A stretch of 64,000 nucleotides of DNA from Panulirus ornatus (taxonomy: Eukaryota; Arthropoda; Malacostraca; Decapoda; Palinuridae), in assembly GCF_036320965.1 (NCBI RefSeq), contig NC_092232.1, positions 55,761,982 through 55,825,981 of the forward strand. Reading direction: 5' to 3'. This document shows, piece by piece, positions 22,629 to 34,296 of this stretch. The position numbers were made by a program, and so were the translations under genes. The stretch's first letter is position 1; each line of letters opens with the position of its first letter. The notes beneath the pieces are model-generated. The model was not told the origin of the DNA and ran no database searches. It worked only from the letters and a program-made list of their open reading frames with translations.

Positions 22629-24680
22629 TACTTTGTCGCTGTCTCCCGCGTTTGCGAGGTAGCGCAAGGAAACAGACGAAAGAAATGGCCCAACCCCCCC
22701 CCCATACACATGTACATACACACGTCCACACACGCAAATATACATACCTACACAGCTTTCCATGGTTTACCCCAGACGCTTCACATGCCTTGATTCACTC
22801 CACTGACAGCACGTCAACCCCTGTATACCACATCGCTCCAATTCACTCTATTCCTTGCCCTCCTTTCACCCTCCTGCATGTTCAGGCCCCGATCACACAA
22901 AATCTTTTTCACTCCATCTTTCCACCTCCAATTTGGTCTCCCTCTTCTCCTCGTTCCCTCCACCTCCGACACATATATCCTCTTGGTCAATCTTTCCTCA
23001 CTCATTCTCTCCATGTGCCCAAACCATTTCAAAACACCCTCTTCTGCTCTCTCAACCACGCTCTTTTTATTTCCACACATCTCTCTTACCCTTACGTTAC
23101 TTACTCGATCAAACCACCTCACACCACACATTGTCCTCAAACATCTCATTTCCAGCACATCCATCCTCCTGCGCACAACTCTATCCATAGCCCACGCCTC
23201 GCAACCATACAACATTGTTGGAACCACTATTCCTTCAAACATACCCATTTTTGCTTTCCGAGATAATGTTCTCGACTTCCACACATTTTTCAAGGCTCCC
23301 AAAATTTTCGCCCCCTCCCCCACCCTATGATCCACTTCCGCTTCCATGGTTCCATCCGCTGACAGATCCACTCCCAGATATCTAAAACACTTCACTTCCT
23401 CCAGTTTTTCTCCATTCAAACTCACCTCCCAATTGACTTGACCCTCAACCCTACTGTACCTAATAACCTTGCTCTTATTCACATTTACTCTTAACTTTCT
23501 TCTTCCACACACTTTACCAAACTCAGTCACCAGCTTCTGCAGTTTCTCACATGAATCAGCCACCAGCGCTGTATCATCAGCGAACAACAACTGACTCACT
23601 TCCCAAGCTCTCTCATCCCCAACAGACTTCATACTTGCCCCTCTTTCCAGGACTCTTGCATTTACCTCCCTAACAACCCCATCCATAAACAAATTAAACA
23701 ACCATGGAGACATCACACACCCCTGCCGCAAACCTACATTCACTGAGAACCAATCACTTTCCTCTCTTCCTACACGTACACATGCCTTACATCCTCGATA
23801 AAAACTTTTCACTGCTTCTAACAACTTGCCTCCCACACCATATATTCTTAATACCTTCCACAGAGCATCTCTATCAACTCTATCATATGCCTTCTCCAGA
23901 TCCATAAATGCTACATACAAATCCATTTGCTTTTCTAAGTATTTCTCACATACATTCTTCAAAGCAAACACCTGATCCACACATCCTCTACCACTTCTGA
24001 AACCGCACTGCTCTTCCCCAATCTGATGCTCTGTACATGCCTTCACCCTCTCAATCAATACCCTCCCATATAATTTACCAGGAATACTCAACAAACTTAT
24101 ACCTCTGTAATTTGAGCACTCACTCTTATCCCCTTTGCCTTTGTACAATGGCACTATGCACGCATTCCGCCAATCCTCAGGCACCTCACCATGAGTCATA
24201 CATACATTAAATAACCTTACCAACCAGTCAACAATACAGTCACCCCCTTTTTTAATAAATTCCACTGCAATACCATCCAAACCTGCTGCCTTGCCGGCTT
24301 TCATCTTCCGCAAAGCTTTTACTACCTCTTCTCTGTTACCAAATCATATTCCCTAACCCTCTCACGTTGCACACCACCTCGACCAAAAACACCTAGTAAA
24401 ATATGCCACTTCTGTCATCAGACACATTAACTATCCTTCAAAATACCCATTCCATCTCCTTCTTCCACATCACCACTACTTTTTATCACCTCCCCATTTA
24501 CCGCCCTTCACGAAGTTCCCTATATGGCTCCCATTGGCTGACGCACCCGATATACCCTCGTCCCAGAAACATCGTTGTATTCTTCCCTAAAATTTACAGA
24601 TAGTCTCTCACCCCAACTCTCATTTGCCCTTTTTTTCAACCTCTTGCACCTTTTCTTGGAACCTCCTGTCTCTTTCTTTT
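22628..24680 (-). mobile_element. RTE-like LINE copy i (minus), 5'-truncated
   Basis: Short 3'UTR, then an ORF open from 24,313 back to 22,814 (499 codons) covering RT and C-terminal domain with all RT motifs. Upstream (24,330-24,680) the linker region is full of small indels relative to copies c, o and r. It is then cut at an interrupted (TA)n, at the same point as copy c. Confidence 0.9.
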
Positions 24681-24762
24681 ATATTATATATTATGTATAT
24701 ATATATATTTGTATATATATATATATTTATATATATATTTTTTTATATATATATATATTTTT
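24681..24762. repeat. Interrupted (TA)n tract
   Basis: TA-rich with scattered extra T and G, at the place where the sister copy at 15,997-16,071 has a clean (TA)n. The interruptions fit the poor local sequence quality. Confidence 0.85.
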
Positions 24763-25962
24763 ATCGAGGATGATAAGGCATGTGTCGTGTAGGAAGCGAG
24801 GAAAGTGATTGGTTTTTCTCGAGAATGTCGTTAGCGGCAGGGCGTGTGTGATGTCTCCATGGTTGTTTAATTTGTTTATGGAATGGGGTTGTTAGGGAGT
24901 AAATGCAAAGAAGGTTTTGGATAGAGGGGCATGTATGAGTCTTGTTGGGGATGAGAGAGTTGGATGTGAGTCAGTTGTTGTTCGCTGATGATACAGCGCT
25001 GGTGCGGGATTTCATGTGAGAACTGCAGAAGTGGTGACGGAGTTTGGGTATAAAGTGTTGTGGAAGAAGGAAAGTTAAGAGTATTGTCAATAAGTGCAAG
25101 GTTATTAGTACAGTAGGGTTGAGGGTCAAGTCATTTGGGAGGTGAGTTTGAATGGTTGAGAGGCTGGAGGAAGTGAAGTGTTTTAGATTTCTGGAGTGGA
25201 TCTGGCGCCAGCGGATGGAACCATGGAAGCGGAAGTGGATCATAGGGTGGGGGAGGGGGCGAGAAAATTTTGGGAGCCTTGAAAAATGTATGGAAGTCGA
25301 GAACATTTATCCCGGAAGCAAAAATGGGTATGTTTGAAGGAATAGTGGTTCCAACAATGTTGTATGGTTGCGAGGCGTGGGCTATGGATAGAGTTGTGCG
25401 CAGGAGGATGGATGTGCTGGAAATGAGATGTTTGAGGACAATGTGTGGTGTGAGGTGGTTTGATCGAGTAAGTAACGTAAGGGTAAGAGAGATGTGTGGA
25501 AATAAAAAGAGCGTGGTTGAGAGAGCAGAAGAGGGTGTTTTGAAATGGTTTGGGCACATGGAGAGAATGAGTGAGGAAAGATTGACCAAGAGGATATATG
25601 TGTCGGAGGTGGAGGGAACGAGGAGAAGAGGGAGACCAAATTGGAGGTGGAAAGATGGAGTGAAAAGGATTTTGTGTGATCGGGGCCTGAACATGCAGGA
25701 GGGTGAAAGGAGGGCAAGGAATAGAGTGAATTGGAGCGATGTGGTATACAGGGGTTGACGTGCTGTCAGTGGATTGAATCAAGGCATGTGAAGCGTCTGG
25801 GGTAAACCATGGAAAGCTGTGTATGGTATGTATATTTGGTGTGTGGACTGTGTGTATGTACATGCGTATGGGGGGGGTTGGCATTTTCTTTTGTCTGTTT
25901 CCTTGCGTTACCTCGCAAACGCGGGAGACAGCGACAAAGTATAAAAAAAAAAAAAAAAAAAT
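24763..25962 (+). mobile_element. RTE-like LINE copy j (plus), error-rich counterpart of copy d
   Basis: It has the same 5' junction as copy d (tttttatcgaggatg). The first 500 bp carry many one-base indels, so only 25,270-25,758 is open. The 3' half is clean. Short 3'UTR and A run follow. Confidence 0.85.
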
Positions 25963-26940
25963 CTATATATATATGGCTGATTATGTGAGAAACTGCAGAA
26001 GCTGGTGACTGAGTTTGGTAAAGTGTGTGGATGAGAAAGTTAGAGTAAATGTGAATAAGAGCTAATGTTATTAGGTTACAATAGGGTTGAGGTTCAAGTC
26101 AATTGGGAGGTTGAGTTTGAATGGAGGAAATACTGGAGAAGTGAATGTGTTTTAGATATCTATGGGGAGTGGATCTGGCAGCGGATGGAAACCATGAAGC
26201 GGAAGTGGATCATAGGGTGTGGGAGGGGGCGATAATTTAGGGGGCCTTGAAGAATGTCGTGGAAGTCGGAAAATAATCTCGGAATAGCAAAATGAGTATG
26301 TTGGAAGGAATAGTCGGTTCCAACCAATAGTTGTATGTTCGAGGCCGTGGGCTATGGATTGAGTTGTGCGCAGGAGGATGGATGTGTGGATATGAGATGT
26401 TTGAGGACAATGTGTGGTGTGAGGTGGTTTTGTGAGGGAGTAACGTAGGGTAAGAGAGATGTTTGGAAATAAAAAGAGCGTGGTTGAGAGAGCAGAAGAG
26501 GGTGTTTTGAAGTGGTTTGGGCACATGGAGAGAATGACGTGAGGAAAGATTTGACCAGTAGGATATATGTGTCGGAGGTGGATGGGAACGAGCGGAGTAG
26601 AGGGAGACCAAATTGGAGGTGGAAAGAGGTTCGTGAAAAAAGGATTTTGTGTGATCGCGGCCTGAACATGCTGGACGGTGAAAGGAGGCAAGGATAGAGT
26701 TGAATTGGTGCAATGTGGTATACCGGGGTTGACGTGCTGTCAGTGGATTGAATCAAGGCATGTGAATGCGTTCGGGTAAACCATGGAAAGTGTGTAGGTA
26801 TGTATTTTTGCGTGTGGGGACGTGTTTTGTACATGTGTATGGGGGGGGTTGGCCATTTCTTTCGTCTGTTTCCTTGCGCTACCTCGGCATATCGCGGGAG
26901 TGGGACAGCGACAAAGAAGAAAAAAAAAAAAAAAAAAAAA
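25963..26940 (+). mobile_element. RTE-like LINE copy k (plus), error-rich counterpart of copy e
   Basis: It begins with tatatatggctgatt like copy e and follows it base for base, apart from dense single-base indels that destroy all long frames. Short 3'UTR and A run follow. Confidence 0.85.
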
Positions 26941-27013
26941 AAATAAATATATATATATATATATGATATATATATATATATCTATATTATATATATATTA
27001 TATATATATATAG
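26941..27013. repeat. Interrupted (TA)n tract
   Basis: TA-rich tract with irregular breaks between copies k and l, equivalent to 18,237-18,300. Confidence 0.85.
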
Positions 27014-28268
27014 GGAGGTAAATGCAGAGTTTTGGAAAGAGGGGCATGTATGAAGTCTGTTGTGGATGAGAGTGCTTGGGTAGTGAGTCGTCGTTTTTCG
27101 CTGATGATCAGCGCTGGGGCTGAATCATGTGAGAACTGCAGAAGCTGGTGACTGAGTTTGGTTAAGTGTGGGCAAAGAAGAAGTTAAGAGTACTAAATGT
27201 GAATAAGAGCAAGGTTATTAGGACAGTAGGGTTGAGGGTCAAGTCAATTGGGAGGTAAGTTTGAATGGAGAAGAAATGGAGGTAAGTAAAGTGTTTTAGA
27301 TATTATGGGAGTGGAATTGGCAGGGATTGGGAACCATGGAAGCGGAAGTGATTCATACGGGTGGGGGAGGGGGCGAAAATCCTGGAGCATTGAAGATGTG
27401 TGGAAGGTCGGAACATTATGTCGAAAGCAAAAAATTGGGTATGTTGATTAGTGGTTCAACAATGTTGTATGGTTTTGCGGAGGCGTGGCTATGGAAGAGT
27501 TGTGCGCGGATGGTGAATGTGTGGAAATGAGATGTTTGAGGATAATGTGTGGTGTGAGGTGGTTTGATGTGTAAGTACATGTAAGGGTAGGAGAGATGTG
27601 TGGAAATAAAAGAGTGTGGTTGAAGTGCAGTAAGAGGGTGTTTTGAAATGGTTTGGGACATGGATGGGGGGGGGGGAATGGAGTGAGGAAAGATTGACCA
27701 TGAGGGATATATGTGTCGGAGGTGGAGGGAACGGGGAGAAGTGGGAGACCAAATTGGAGGCGGAAAAAATGGAGTGAAAAAGATTTTGAGTGATCGGGGC
27801 CTGAACATGGAGGGTGAAAGGCGGGCAAGGATGCGTGAATTGGATCGATTGTGGTTATACCGGGGTTGACGTGCTGTCACAGTGGATTGAAACCCAGGTG
27901 CATGTGATGAATCTGGGTAAACCATGGAAGTTGTGTGGGGCCTGGTGTATGTGGAAAGGAGCTGTGGTTTCGGGCATTTTTGCATGAACCGCTGGAGACT
28001 GAGTGTGAACGAATGGGGCCTCTTGTTATATTTTCCTAGAGCTACCTTGCACACATGTGGGGGCGAGGGGGATGGTATTTCATGTGTGGTGTGGGTGGCG
28101 ATGGGTATGAATAGGCAGACAGTGTGATTTGTGTTGCATGGGTTTATATGTATGTGTCTGTGTGTGTATTTATATGTGTACATTGAGATGATATAGTAGG
28201 TTAATTTGCGTGTATGGACGTGTGTGTATATACATGTGTATGGGGGTGGGTTGGGCCATTTCTTTCTT
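27014..28268 (+). mobile_element. RTE-like LINE copy l (plus), error-rich counterpart of copy f, long 3'UTR
   Basis: It starts at gggaggtaaatgc as copy f does and carries the long 3'UTR. Indels occur throughout, so no reading frame survives. It breaks off at ttcttctgttggtttccccc (28,258-28,277) and merges into a minus-oriented copy. Confidence 0.85.
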
Positions 28269-30014
28269 CTGTTGGTTTCCCCCAGAGCTTCCTTGCCCGG
28301 GTTTAAAACCCATGACAGTTTGTCCCCCCGGTATAAAATCTTTCCAAATTCACCTATTCCTTGCCCCCTTTTCCCCCTCCTGATTTTCGGCCCCCCGATA
28401 AACAAAAAATCTTTTTCCTCCATCTTTCCACCCCCAATTTGGTTTTCCCACTTTCCTCTTTCCCCTCCCCCCGGCACTTATATCCCCCGGGTCTTTCTTT
28501 CCTCCCCCTTTCCCCGGGGCCCCAAAACCTTTCAAAACACCCTTTTCGGCCCCTAAAACCCCCTTTTTTTAATTTCCCCCCCATCTTCTTCCTTACTTAC
28601 TTACTGGGTTTAAAACCCACCTCACACCCCAATTGTCCTAAAAACATTCTTTTCCCCGGACTTCCACCCTCCTGGGCAAAACTCTTCCATAGCCCACGCC
28701 TCGAAAACCATAAAACATTTTTGGGAAACCTTTTCCCTTAAAAACATCCCCCATTTTTGTTTTCCGAGAAAATTTGTTCTCAAATTTCCAAACTTTTTTC
28801 AAGGCCCCAGAATTTTCGCCCCCTCCCCCCCTATTTTCCATTTCCCGCTTCCAGGGTTCCATCGCTGCCAGATCCACCCCCAGATATCTAAAACATTTTC
28901 ACTTCCCCCTTTTTTTTCTCCTTTCCCAAATTTACCTCCCAATTGACTTGCCCCTAAACCCTATGAACTAAAAACCCTTTGCTCTTATTCACATTTATTT
29001 TAAACTTTCTTCTTCCACACATTTCCCAAACTCAGTCACCACTTTTTAATTTTTTTCCCTAAAATCAGCCACCACCTGTATCATAAAGCGAAAACAACTG
29101 ACTCATTTTCCCAAGTCTTCATCCAAAAAATTTCCCATACTTGCCCCTTTTTCCCAAAACTTTTGGGTTTTACCCCCTAAAAAACCCCATCCATAAAAAA
29201 ATTTTAAAAACCCAGGGAAGACATCAAAACCCCCCTTGCCGCAAACCTAAAATTCCGGGAAAACCCAATCATTTTCCCTCTCTTCCTACACGTCCCACAT
29301 GCCTTACATCCTCAATAAAAATTTTTCACTGCTTCTAAAAATTTTCCCCCCCCTTTCCCCCTTCAAAAAATTTTTTTTAAATTTTACCTTCCCAACCAAA
29401 GAATCCCCCTTTTTTTAATTTTTAAAATTTAAAAATTAAATTTATTTAAAATTTAATCTGATGCTTTTGTACATCCTTCACCCTCTCAATAAATTTACCC
29501 CCCCTTTTTAATTTCCCAGGAATCCCTTCCAAAACTTATCCTCTGTTTTTTTGTGCACTCACTCTTATCCCTTTGCCTTTGTACAATGGCATTTATGCAC
29601 CCCCTTTCCGCCAATCCCAGGCCCCTCACCATAAATAAACATACATTAAATAACCTTACCAACCGGGTCAAAAAATTACAGTCCCCCCCTTTTTAAAAAA
29701 TTTCCACTGCAATACCATCCAAACCTGCTGCTTGCCGGCTTTCATTTTCCGAAAGCTTTTACTCCCTTTCTTTTTTTTCCCAAATAAAATTTTTTTTCCC
29801 TTTTAAAATTATTTTGGAAAACCCCCTTAAAAAGCCCCCCAATTTGAACTTTTTTCAAACAATTTAAAAACCTTCAAAATATCATTTAAATTTTAAACAT
29901 AAAAGTTTTTATCAATTCCCCTTTAGGCCCCCTTATTTGTCTTTATTTATTTTTTTATTTTTTTATATTTTTAAATTATAAATTTTAAAAATTTAAATTT
30001 TATAAATTAATATC
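28269..30014 (-). mobile_element. RTE-like LINE copy m (minus), heavily corrupted sequence
   Basis: Recognisable in order: 3'UTR end, C-terminal domain, RT and linker, with anchors such as cagatatctaaaacatttt (about 28,882) and caaacctgctg (about 29,720). Homopolymers of C, T, A and G are expanded or replaced throughout. From about 29,760 to 30,014 it degrades to AT-rich sequence with only faint linker similarity (ccttcaaaatat). No frame is usable. Confidence 0.75.
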
Positions 30015-31009
30015 AGGATTCCAAAACCTGGTGGCTGATTCATGTGGGGAAAAAGGAAAAGAAGCGGGGTTGACTGATTTTGGAAAGGGTGTGTGGAAGA
30101 AGAAAATTAAGAGTTTAAATTTTGAAAAGAGCAAGGTTATTAGGTTTCAGTAGGGTTGGGGGGTCAAATCAATTGGGAGGTGAGTTTGAAAGGAGGGGAA
30201 AAACTTGGGGGGAAGGAAGTGTTTTAGATTCTGGGGGTGGATCTGGCAGGGTTGGGAACCCTGGAAGCGGAAAAATGGGGTCATGGGTGGGGGAGGGGGG
30301 AAAATTCTGGGGGCCTTGAAGAAGTGTGGAAGTCGGAACATTATCTCGGAAAGCAAAAATGGGATGTTTGAAAAGGAAAAGTGGTTCCCCAACAATGTTT
30401 TATGGTTGCGAAAGGGTGGGCTATGGATAGAGTTTTTTTGGGAGGAGGGGTGGATTGTGGGAAAAGAGATGTTTGAGGACAATTTTGTGGTGTTGAGGTT
30501 TTTTGGGTCGAGGAGTAAAAGTAAGGGGGAAGAGGGATGTGTGGGAAAAAAAAAAGAGCGTGGTTGAGAGAGAGAAGAGGGTGTTTTTAAATGGTTTGGG
30601 AAAAAGGAGAGAAAAAAAGAGGAGGAAAGATTGACCAAGAGGAATATTTTGTCGGGGGTGGGGGAACAGGAGAAGAGGGAAACCAAATTGGGGGGGGGTG
30701 GAAAAAATGGAGTGAAAAAGATTTTGTGTGATTGGGGCCTGAACATGCAGGAGGGTGAAAGGAGGGCAAGGAATAGAGTGAATTGAGCGATGTGGTATAC
30801 CGGGTTGACGTGCTGTCAGTGGATTGAATCAAGGCATGTGAAGCGTCTGGGGTAAACCATGGAAAGCTGTGTAGGTATGTATATTTGCGTGTGTGGACGT
30901 ATGTATTACATGTGTATGGGGGGGGGTTGGGCCATTTCTTTCGTCTGTTTCCTTGCGCTACCTCGCAAACGCGGGAGACAGCGACAAAGTAAAAAAAAAA
31001 AAATAAAAA
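30015..31009 (+). mobile_element. RTE-like LINE copy n (plus), heavily corrupted sequence
   Basis: It follows LINE sequence from ggtggctgattcatgtg (about 30,029) through the C-terminal domain. Quality improves sharply after about 30,750, where the 3'UTR and tail are clean. It is positioned like copies b and h, immediately before a (TA)n and a minus copy. Confidence 0.8.
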
Positions 31010-31025
31010 AAAAATATATAATATA

Positions 31026-31105
<80 letters not shown>

Positions 31106-31106
31106 A
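31010..31106. repeat. (TA)n with T run
   Basis: Slightly interrupted TA tract and T run between tail-to-tail LINE copies. Confidence 0.95.
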
Positions 31107-31299
31107 TACTTTGTCGCTGTCTCCCGCGTTTGCGAGGTAGCGCAAGGAAACAGACGAAAGAAATGGCCCAACCCCCCCCATACACATGTAATACACACGT
31201 CCACACACGCAACCATACATGTACATACACTACACCAGCATTTCACATTCGGTTTACCCAGACGCTTCACATGCCTTGATTCAATCCACTGACAGCACG

Positions 31300-34296
31300 T
31301 CAACCCCTGTATACCACATCGCTCCAATTCACTCTATTCCTTGCCCTCCTTTCACCCTCCTGCATGTTCAGGCCCCGATCACACAAAATCTTTTTCACTC
31401 CATCTTTCCACCTCCAATTTGGTCTCCCTCTTCTCCTCGTTCCCTCCACCTCCGACACATATATCCTCTTGGTCAATCTTTCCTCACTCATTCTCTCCAT
31501 GTGCCCAAACCATTTCAAAACACCCTCTTCTGCTCTCTCAACCACGCTCTTTTTATTTCCACACATCTCTCTTACCCTTACGTTACTTACTCGATCAAAC
31601 CACCTCACACCACACATTGTCCTCAAACATCTCATTTCCAGCACATCCATCCTCCTGCGCACAACTCTATCCATAGCCCACGCCTCGCAACCATACAACA
31701 TTGTTGGAACCACTATTCCTTCAAACATACCCATTTTTGCTTTCCGAGATAATGTTCTCGACTTCCACACATTTTTCAAGGCTCCCAAAATTTTCGCCCC
31801 CTCCCCCACCCTATGATCCACTTCCGCTTCCATGGTTCCATCCGCTGACAGATCCACTCCCAGATATCTAAAACACTTCACTTCCTCCAGTTTTTCTCCA
31901 TTCAAACTCACCTCCCAATTGACTTGACCCTCAACCCTACTGTACCTAATAACCTTGCTCTTATTCACATTTACTCTTAACTTTCTTCTTCCACACACTT
32001 TACCAAACTCAGTCACCAGCTTCTGCAGTTTCTCACATGAATCAGCCACCAGCGCTGTATCATCAGCGAACAACAACTGACTCACTTCCCAAGCTCTCTC
32101 ATCCCCAACAGACTTCATACTTGCCCCTCTTTCCAGGACTCTTGCATTTACCTCCCTAACAACCCCATCCATAAACAAATTAAACAACCATGGAGACATC
32201 ACACACCCCTGCCGCAAACCTACATTCACTGAGAACCAATCACTTTCCTCTCTTCCTACACGTACACATGCCTTACATCCTCGATAAAAACTTTTCACTG
32301 CTTCTAACAACTTGCCTCCCACACCATATATTCTTAATACCTTCCACAGAGCATCTCTATCAACTCTATCATATGCCTTCTCCAGATCCATAAATGCTAC
32401 ATACAAATCCATTTGCTTTTCTAAGTATTTCTCACATACATTCTTCAAAGCAAACACCTGATCCACACATCCTCTACCACTTCTGAAACCGCACTGCTCT
32501 TCCCCAATCTGATGCTCTGTACATGCCTTCACCCTCTCAATCAATACCCTCCCATATAATTTACCAGGAATACTCAACAAACTTATACCTCTGTAATTTG
32601 AGCACTCACTCTTATCCCCTTTGCCTTTGTACAATGGCACTATGCACGCATTCCGCCAATCCTCAGGCACCTCACCATGAGTCATACATACATTAAATAA
32701 CCTTACCAACCAGTCAACAATACAGTCACCCCCTTTTTTAATAAATTCCACTGCAATACCATCCAAACCTGCTGCCTTGCCGGCTTTCATCTTCCGCAAA
32801 GCTTTTACTACCTCTTCTCTGTTTACCAAATCATTTTCCCTAACCCTCTCACTTTGCACACCACCTCGACCAAAACACCCTATATCTGCCACTCTGTCAT
32901 CAGACACATTCAACAAACCTTCAAAATACTCATTCCATCTCCTTCTCACATCACCACTACTTGTTATCACCTCCCCATTTACGCCCTTCACTGAAGTTCC
33001 CATTTGCTCCCTTGTCTTACGCACCCTATTTACCTCCTTCCAGAACATCTTTTTATTCTCCCTAAAATTTACTGATAGTCTCTCACCCCAACTCTCATTT
33101 GCCCTTTTTTTCACCTCTTGCACCTTTCTCTTGACCTCCTGTCTCTTTCTTTTATACTTCTCCCACTCAATTGCATTTTTTCCCTGCAAAAATCGTCCAA
33201 ATGCCTCTCTCTTCTCTTTCACTAATACTCTTACTTCTTCATCCCACCACTCACTACCCTTTCTAAACAGCCCACCTCCCACTCTTCTCATGCCACAAGC
33301 ATCTTTTGCGCAATCCATCACTGATTCCCTAAATACATCCCATTCCTCCCCCACTCCCCTTACTTCCATTGTTCTCACCTTTTTCCATTCTGTACACAGT
33401 CTCTCCTGGTACTTCCCCACACAGGTCTCCTTCCCAAGCTCACTTACTCTCACCACCTTCTTCACCCCAACATTCACTCCTCTTTTCTGAAAACCCATAC
33501 TAATCTTCACCTTAGCCTCCACAAGATAATGATCAGACATCCCTCCAGTTGCACCTCTCAGCACATTAACATCCAAAAGTCTCTCTTTCGCACGCCTGTC
33601 AATTAACACGTAATCCAATAACGCTCTCTGGCCATCTCTCCTACTTACATAAGTATACTTATGTATATCTCGCTTTTTAAACCAGGTATTCCCAATCATC
33701 AGTCCTTTTTCAGCACATAAATCTACAAGCTCTTCACCATTTCCATTTACAACACTGAACACCCCATGCATACCAATTATTCCCTCAACTGCCACATTAC
33801 TCACCTTTGCATTCAAATCACCCATCACTATAACCCGGTCTCGTGCATCAAAACCGCTAACACACTCATTCAGCTGCTCCCAAAACACTTGCCTCTCATG
33901 ATCTTTCTTCTCATGCCCAGGTGCATATGCACCAATAATCACCCACCTCTCTCCATCAACTTTCAATTTTACCCATATTAATCGAGAATTTACTTTCTTA
34001 CATTCTATCACATACTCCCACAACTCCTGTTTCAGGAGTATTGCTACTCCTTCCCTTGCTCTTGTCCTCTCACTAACCCCTGACTTCACTCCCCAGACAT
34101 TTCCAAACCACTCTTCCCCTTTACCCTTGAGCTTCGTTTCACTCAGAGCCAAAACATCCAGGTTCCTTTCCTCAAACATACTACCTATCTCTCCTTTTTT
34201 CACATCTTGGTTACATCCACACACATTTAGGCACCCCACTCTGAGCCTTCGAGGAGGATGATCACTCCCCGCGTGACTCCTTCTTCTGTTTCCCAT
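31300..34296 (-). CDS. Endonuclease-reverse transcriptase of RTE-like LINE (intact)
   Basis: 998 residues. The N-terminal APE-type endonuclease (about 18-260) shows LNVCG (N24), SETK (E53), IGAYAPG (Y124), GDLNAK (D160, N162), LLDYVLIDRR (D228) and SDH (254-256). A basic linker, probably helical, follows (about 370-430). The RT (about 490-815) has KAAGLDGIAVEF, FMDLEKAYDRVD (D637), QGCVMSPWLF (696-705), FADD (743-746) and RYLGVDL. The C-terminal domain carries LYGCEAW, LKWFGHMERM and GRPNWRWKDGVKKIL. In this family the endonuclease nicks target DNA and the RT copies element RNA at the nick (target-primed reverse transcription). Every expected catalytic residue is present, so it may be active. 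The first ATG follows TAAA about 120 bp inside the element. Exact clade needs a phylogeny. Confidence 0.95.
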   Translation of the reverse strand: MGNRRRSHAGSDHPPRRLRVGCLNVCGCNQDVKKGEIGSMFEERNLDVLALSETKLKGKGEEWFGNVWGVKSGVSERTRAREGVAILLKQELWEYVIECKKVNSRLIWVKLKVDGERWVIIGAYAPGHEKKDHERQVFWEQLNECVSGFDARDRVIVMGDLNAKVSNVAVEGIIGMHGVFSVVNGNGEELVDLCAEKGLMIGNTWFKKRDIHKYTYVSRRDGQRALLDYVLIDRRAKERLLDVNVLRGATGGMSDHYLVEAKVKISMGFQKRGVNVGVKKVVRVSELGKETCVGKYQERLCTEWKKVRTMEVRGVGEEWDVFRESVMDCAKDACGMRRVGGGLFRKGSEWWDEEVRVLVKEKREAFGRFLQGKNAIEWEKYKRKRQEVKRKVQEVKKRANESWGERLSVNFRENKKMFWKEVNRVRKTREQMGTSVKGVNGEVITSSGDVRRRWNEYFEGLLNVSDDRVADIGCFGRGGVQSERVRENDLVNREEVVKALRKMKAGKAAGLDGIAVEFIKKGGDCIVDWLVRLFNVCMTHGEVPEDWRNACIVPLYKGKGDKSECSNYRGISLLSIPGKLYGRVLIERVKACTEHQIGEEQCGFRSGRGCVDQVFALKNVCEKYLEKQMDLYVAFMDLEKAYDRVDRDALWKVLRIYGVGGKLLEAVKSFYRGCKACVRVGREESDWFSVNVGLRQGCVMSPWLFNLFMDGVVREVNARVLERGASMKSVGDERAWEVSQLLFADDTALVADSCEKLQKLVTEFGKVCGRRKLRVNVNKSKVIRYSRVEGQVNWEVSLNGEKLEEVKCFRYLGVDLSADGTMEAEVDHRVGEGAKILGALKNVWKSRTLSRKAKMGMFEGIVVPTMLYGCEAWAMDRVVRRRMDVLEMRCLRTMCGVRWFDRVSNVRVREMCGNKKSVVERAEEGVLKWFGHMERMSEERLTKRIYVSEVEGTRRRGRPNWRWKDGVKKILCDRGLNMQEGERRARNRVNWSDVVYRG

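Larger units (their letters stand above)
19617..28268. repeat. Composite LINE array, unit 2 (about 8.65 kb)
   Basis: Copies g, h, i, j, k and l correspond to a-f at offsets of about 8,645-8,713. The offset grows through the part with many indels (24,330-28,268). A third, rearranged unit follows: m, n, o, (d missing), p, q. Confidence 0.85.

Noticed and set aside
10967..28268. CRISPR-like or bacterial repeat array
   Set aside because: Units are kilobase-long LINE composites in a eukaryotic genome, with no short direct repeats and spacers and no cas genes.
28269..30750. Rapidly evolving, diverged LINE family
   Set aside because: The differences are mostly homopolymer changes and indels confined to one patch with sharp edges, which points to poor consensus quality.
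31364..31816. Long ORFs on the strand opposite the LINE, recurring at every copy (150, 111 and 67 codons)
   Set aside because: They are antisense shadows of the LINE coding region. They recur only because the LINE recurs, have low-complexity Pro/Ser/His composition and no known domain.
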